Both the position numbers and the translations under genes were made by a program. The notes below the pieces were generated by a model. That model was not told the origin of the DNA. It worked only from the letters and a program-made list of their open reading frames with translations, and made no database searches. Of a DNA stretch of 64,000 bases, positions 60,943 through 64,000 are shown one piece after another. The stretch comes from Bin87 sp965217175 (GTDB taxonomy: Bacteria > Chloroflexota > Dehalococcoidia > Lucifugimonadales > UBA3495): positions 1,364,001-1,428,000 of the forward strand of contig OZ244251.1 in the NCBI GenBank assembly GCA_965217175.1. Direction: 5' to 3'. Each line of letters begins with the position of its first letter. Position 1 is the first letter of the stretch.

Positions 60943-61368
60943 TCAACCGGGGCATGAAAGCAGGGATTTGCGTTGGTCGTGCAGCGGGTTCGTTCCTACG
61001 CTGCGGCTTGCGGCGACTTCCTGGACGGTCAAGATGCGATTTGGTGCGTTTAGGAAGGGCGCCAAATCTCCTGCATTCGTGGAGGTGCCGGGCTGTCGGT
61101 GCTTGCTTTGAAACAGGTACACCACCGAGTCGTCATCCGATTCTGGAACGAAATAGCCATCGATCTCAAAATCGTCTGAGCCATCGATGGCTGTGTACTC
61201 AACTATGTCGTTCCCTTGGATATCGTGTCCAACGGTGAAAACCGTTGCAAATGCCCAATGCCGGAACCCTCGATCTGGGTTTCCGCCATAATATTCGTTG
61301 GCTGCCTCCTGAATGAACGGGAAGATGTGGTCGTAGCGATCCTGGGCTGGTTGTCTCCGGCTGGTCAT
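60943..61368 (-). CDS. Truncated AIPR-like protein, N-terminal nuclease domain only
   Basis: A 141-residue protein. Residues 8-115 resemble the N-terminal PD-(D/E)xK domain of AIPR (abortive infection phage resistance) proteins: FEIDGYFVPES, then VVYLFQSKHR, giving the D-x-QxK pattern. AIPR proteins are normally about 500-700 residues. Here the frame leaves the family after about NAPNRIL and ends, and the AKR gene follows at once, so this is a remnant or a minimal stand-alone nuclease. The ATG at 61368 lies directly after the preceding stop (TGACCATG). It may form a unit with the 104-aa gene. Confidence 0.65.
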   Translation of the reverse strand: MTSRRQPAQDRYDHIFPFIQEAANEYYGGNPDRGFRHWAFATVFTVGHDIQGNDIVEYTAIDGSDDFEIDGYFVPESDDDSVVYLFQSKHRQPGTSTNAGDLAPFLNAPNRILTVQEVAASRSVGTNPLHDQRKSLLSCPG

Positions 61369-61370
61369 GG

Positions 61371-61685
61371 TCAGTTTCCCAGATGGAGCATCACCGCATC
61401 TCCGCGGTACGGCAGATTGTCGATCCAATCAAGCAGTTTAGTCCTGTCAGATTGGTCCAGCGCGCGCGCCTCGGCCCAACCGCTGGCTTGCTTGACGAGA
61501 CCTTCCCGGTAAAACTCGTAAAAGGCGTTGTTGGCCCAGCCGTCGCCCCAACAGGAATCTGCCATATCGTCGTCCGCGCTCATACCCACGTTTGGGTCAG
61601 CCATTAATGCTTGCAAGAATCCGTATATCGGCTGCGGCGGCCGCTCCAGATATTCAATGTTGACAACACCGATATCGAGTCCCAT
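61371..61685 (-). CDS. Hypothetical protein, 104 aa
   Basis: A small acidic, Trp-rich protein (GLDIGVVNIEYLERPPQP at the start, then WIDNLPYRGDAVMLHLGN at the end). It has GGAGAG just before its ATG and is coupled to the AIPR-like gene (2-bp gap). No family can be named with confidence. Given its neighbour, it could be an immunity or accessory protein, but nothing in the sequence shows this. Confidence 0.65.
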   Translation of the reverse strand: MGLDIGVVNIEYLERPPQPIYGFLQALMADPNVGMSADDDMADSCWGDGWANNAFYEFYREGLVKQASGWAEARALDQSDRTKLLDWIDNLPYRGDAVMLHLGN

Positions 61686-61697
61686 AGTGCCTCTCCG

Positions 61698-62363
61698 TTA
61701 GTGCGGTTGAATCCGGTTTACCGGACCTCCGCACAGGCTGTCAACGGGCAAATGGCACCGTTGCGTTGTTTCGCTGAGCCAGCGGGCCATGCCTTCTATG
61801 AACTGGTCTCTGACCTGACTGCTGTCGCCGCAGAATTCTTCAATGATTTGCTCCTTGAATGCCTGGGGGTCCTGGCCTTCAGGTACCGGGTAGTGCTCGA
61901 TGGGGCGGCAGGCGATAGCCATGTCCTTGCCCGCCGTGAAGGTGTGGTTGACGGGCATGCCCAGCGGTTCGGCGCTGGCGGGCCAGGTGGCGTCGACGGT
62001 CATCCAACCCCCAGGCGTTGCGACCCGCAGGTAGGTATGGACGTCGGGCACCGAATCGCCGGCAATCAGGTTTTTCAACTCATCCGGAAAGTGGGCCGTA
62101 TTGTCCGGCGTGAATCGGTGGGTACACATGATCACGCGGGAATCGAGACCCAGCTCGCGGAATATTTCATCTAGGACGTAGTGCTTGCCGGAGCAGGTCC
62201 CCCGCCACTCCCGGACGATTGCGTCGGGTTTTCGGGTGCTGGCGCGCTGGTAGGGCATATCGCGGATCAGGGTGAATACCGATTCGATGGTGAGGGAGTC
62301 GTGTCCTGGGAGCAGGGATCGCCGCCGCCTTTCATGTTCCAACAACGCCAGTAGGCTTGACAT
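61698..62363 (-). CDS. Transglutaminase-like cysteine protease-fold protein
   Basis: A 221-residue protein with a transglutaminase-like core: the Cys in WRGTCSGKHYVLDEIFRELG, the His in VPDVHTYLRV and the Asp in GGWMTVDATWP give a Cys-His-Asp triad in the right order. Such domains act as peptidases, amidases or acyltransferases. There is no signal peptide, so it is probably cytosolic. It starts at ATG 62363 with GGAAC upstream and is followed 12 bp later by the 104-aa gene, so it may lead a three-gene unit. Confidence 0.8.
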   Translation of the reverse strand: MSSLLALLEHERRRRSLLPGHDSLTIESVFTLIRDMPYQRASTRKPDAIVREWRGTCSGKHYVLDEIFRELGLDSRVIMCTHRFTPDNTAHFPDELKNLIAGDSVPDVHTYLRVATPGGWMTVDATWPASAEPLGMPVNHTFTAGKDMAIACRPIEHYPVPEGQDPQAFKEQIIEEFCGDSSQVRDQFIEGMARWLSETTQRCHLPVDSLCGGPVNRIQPH

Positions 62364-62422
62364 AACTTGGTTCCAACGGTTGCGGAGTGGTGGCGTGACC
62401 GCGGGAGTCCCGACTTATCGAG

Positions 62423-63013
62423 CTAGGCGGTTACGAGGCCGAGGCTACCGCGGACGGCTTCCACCATTTTGGCGAATGTCGCGTCGTCAACCACCGGCGT
62501 CATCTGGCCGAGTCGCACGGTGGGGATGATGTCGACCCAGGATTTGCAGCCGCCGTATTCAGGAATGTAGGGAACCGTAACCGGTGATTCCATCTGGTAA
62601 ACACGCAGCAGCATGATGGTCAGCGGAACCATTGGTTTCCAGTGCAGGCGGGACTCGGCGTACGTGTCGGTCCAGATGTGATGGGGAGCGAGGTCTTCGA
62701 CTTTGCCCAGCTGGTCGATTTCCAGCAGTTCATGCACCTGCGCCCAATGGGTGAACATCACGTTGTCATCGTCGGCCGGGCTGTCGGACAGCAATTGCCG
62801 CAGCGTGGGCTGGTGGCTGTCTTTCAGCAGGTCTTCACGCTGGTGCAGGTAGGTGGGATACAGCAGGAATTCCGGATGCACGACGCGGAAATCCTTGCTC
62901 TCCTCGTGGATGCCGCCCTTGCGGAGCATCATTATCTGGTCACCGTCGGCCAGCGCCCGCACGGTTATCGCCCACTCTTTCAGGGCCAGCTGGCAAGTCG
63001 TGTTAGTGGTCAT
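62423..63013 (-). CDS. DUF1802 family protein
   Basis: A 196-residue DUF1802 protein. ALKEWAITVRALADGDQIMMLRKGG and FRVVHPEFLLYPTYLHQ are the family hallmarks; the middle has LAPHHIWTDTYAESRLHWKP. The function is unknown. Some relatives lie near restriction or DNA-repair genes; here a Tag-like glycosylase gene lies upstream on the same strand. GAGGT precedes the ATG. Confidence 0.88.
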   Translation of the reverse strand: MTTNTTCQLALKEWAITVRALADGDQIMMLRKGGIHEESKDFRVVHPEFLLYPTYLHQREDLLKDSHQPTLRQLLSDSPADDDNVMFTHWAQVHELLEIDQLGKVEDLAPHHIWTDTYAESRLHWKPMVPLTIMLLRVYQMESPVTVPYIPEYGGCKSWVDIIPTVRLGQMTPVVDDATFAKMVEAVRGSLGLVTA

Positions 63014-63067
63014 GTCTTAACCTCAGTCAGTTTCTACATTGATGGACAGGATGGACGGTACGAGATT

Positions 63068-63128
63068 GCCACGCGGCGCTCGCAATGACAAGGGGTTGTT
63101 CGCCACGCGGCGCTCGCAATGACAAGGG
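63068..63128. repeat. Tandem 27-bp repeat, period 34
   Basis: The 27-bp sequence starting GCCACGCGGCGCTCGC and ending TGACAAGGG occurs at 63068-63094 and 63102-63128. It lies between the DUF1802 gene and the stop of the Tag-like gene. It resembles the short interspersed repeats common in Chloroflexota intergenic DNA; its role is unknown. Confidence 0.85.
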
Positions 63129-63129
63129 T

Positions 63130-63603
63130 TTATTTGTTGCGGTTACAGAACTCGCTGTAGTCCGGGACGTCTTCGCCCAGGACGTAGAGCCAGTAGTAGG
63201 TACCGGTGTCGCCCATATATTTGAACTGCTTGCGTACGTCTTTCAGCACGGCGTAGAAGTCTCCGTGGGATCGCAGGTAGTTTTGGATGTCGCCGTATTC
63301 GTCCTCGATTTCGATCAGGCGCTGGGCGTTTTGCACGGTGGCGGCGATTTTGCGCCGGTTGCGGACGATAGCCGTATCGGTGGCCAGCGTGTCGATGGCA
63401 GACTCGTCCATGGCGGCCACGGCGGCAACGTCGAATCCCTGGAATCCAGCCTGAAAACCGGGCCACTTGTTGCTGACGACTTTCCAGGACAAGCCGCTCT
63501 GAAAGACGGCTTTGGTCATAACCTCAAGATAGTCGTTTAGACTTTGGGGAACGATTTGTTCCGGGGCTTCGTGATCCGGCGGATGTTCGTGTTGGGTGGT
63601 CAT
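63130..63603 (-). CDS. DNA-3-methyladenine glycosylase I-like protein
   Basis: A 157-residue protein resembling Tag. EVMTKAVFQSGLSWKVVSNK, then FQGFDVAAVAAMDE and NRRKIAATVQNAQRL, follow the Tag helix-hairpin region. It is shorter than E. coli Tag (187), lacks the N-terminal Cys of the zinc site and the C-terminal His-Cys pair, and ends in YSEFCNRNK. It may excise alkylated bases or be a diverged member. GGAGCGCC precedes the ATG. It follows the TatD gene on the same strand. Confidence 0.75.
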   Translation of the reverse strand: MTTQHEHPPDHEAPEQIVPQSLNDYLEVMTKAVFQSGLSWKVVSNKWPGFQAGFQGFDVAAVAAMDESAIDTLATDTAIVRNRRKIAATVQNAQRLIEIEDEYGDIQNYLRSHGDFYAVLKDVRKQFKYMGDTGTYYWLYVLGEDVPDYSEFCNRNK

Positions 63604-63649
63604 GATTATGGCGCTCCAGATTGAAAATGTCTGGCCGGCCCCGTCATTG

Positions 63650-64000
63650 TCAGGCGGTGGTCGTCCCGGGAGCCGTTGGGGTATCGAGCCGCAGGAGCTG
63701 GCTCAGATTGGCCGTGGTGATCTCGGCCACTTCGTCAATCGAAATGCCCTTGATGTCGGCCAGGCATTGGGCAACACCAACCAGGTGGCGCGGTTCCGTC
63801 CAGTTGTGGCGATACTTCTTGAACGGTTGTGGGAATGCGTCGGTCTCCAGAACGATGTGCTCCATTGGGATCCGGCGGGCGACTTCCTGCAATTCGGGGA
63901 GGCGGGTGAGCGGGCGGGCCAATGAGATGAAGAAGCCGCAATCGATGGCCTCGCGGGCGGTGGCTTCGTCACCCTGGAAGTAGTGCATGGCTCCTCCGAC
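63650..64000 (-). CDS. TatD-family hydrolase, N-terminus beyond window edge
   Basis: The frame is open to base 64000; the 116 C-terminal residues are present. GGAMHYFQGDEATAREAIDC matches the TatD HCF-type loop with its metal-ligand His, and HIVLETDAFPQP contains the last metal-ligand Asp (TatD: ETDAPYLAP). TatD enzymes are metal-dependent 3'-5' exonucleases or deoxyribonucleases. The apparent start at 63988 is internal and should not be used. Confidence 0.88.
   Translation of the reverse strand, partial: VGGAMHYFQGDEATAREAIDCGFFISLARPLTRLPELQEVARRIPMEHIVLETDAFPQPFKKYRHNWTEPRHLVGVAQCLADIKGISIDEVAEITTANLSQLLRLDTPTAPGTTTA

Noticed and set aside
63650..63988. ATG 63988 as the start of the TatD gene
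   Set aside because: The frame and family similarity continue to the window edge upstream of this codon.

Overview
The window reads as chromosomal DNA of a GC-rich, non-model bacterium, most likely a Chloroflexota member of the SAR202/Dehalococcoidia kind. This is an inference from gene content. The window carries three luciferase-like flavin monooxygenases, two closely related GMC oxidoreductases, several solo MFS carriers, expanded peptide-type ABC substrate-binding lipoproteins, a dnaJ-hspR-clpC operon, DUF1800/DUF1501 proteins, DinB proteins and frequent GTG/TTG starts. No rRNA, CRISPR array, prophage or transposase gene was seen. One tRNA (Asn, GTT) is present.

Layout. 1-2.1 kb: a protein gene cut by the left edge, a 247-bp tandem duplication that copied the 3' end of an Rrf2 regulator, the Rrf2 gene and a PaaI-type thioesterase. 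2.3-5.3 kb: an overlapping plus-strand operon (small membrane protein, larB, flippase-like protein, UbiA-family decaprenyl-phosphate phosphoribosyltransferase-like protein). 5.4-9.9 kb: heat-shock locus, dnaJ-hspR-clpC leftward and hsp20 rightward from back-to-back promoters. 10-18.6 kb: tRNA-Asn, isochorismatase and GMC oxidoreductase; an NHL propeller with DUF1501 and DUF1800 proteins; a luciferase-like oxidoreductase and a lactonase-fold propeller. 18.9-22.7 kb: two overlapping MFS carriers, a cupin and a small membrane protein. 22.9-37.2 kb: a large peptide/nickel-type ABC transporter region with four substrate-binding lipoproteins (three are recent tandem paralogues), two permease pairs and one ATPase pair. 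37.4-49.3 kb: metabolic genes including two more luciferase-like enzymes, a DinB protein, a second GMC enzyme, VOC, HAD and cupin proteins. 49.3-54.3 kb: a leftward zur-znuA-znuC-znuB-MFS zinc operon. 54.5-57.8 kb: a HAS-barrel protein, a HerA-like ATPase and panC. 57.9-64 kb: ETF alpha/beta, an aldo/keto reductase, a truncated AIPR-like nuclease, small proteins, a transglutaminase-like protein, DUF1802, a Tag-like glycosylase and a TatD fragment at the right edge.

The most striking item is at 43909-44688. A glutaredoxin-like domain has an in-frame TGA exactly where the first active-site cysteine belongs (U-F-S-C). A 10-bp hairpin with a GG-starting loop follows 20 nt after the TGA, as expected for a bacterial SECIS element. 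The frame then runs into a DinB domain. I read this as a selenocysteine-containing glutaredoxin-DinB fusion that an ordinary gene caller would truncate to its C-terminal part. A separate DinB gene lies just across the neighbouring GMC oxidoreductase.

Other points of note are the zinc operon whose last gene is an MFS carrier with a long His/Gly/Asp repeat tail broken by a frameshift, a MITE-like element with terminal inverted repeats and a 9-bp direct repeat, a paired HAS-barrel/HerA cassette, and an MFS gene without a recognisable start codon.
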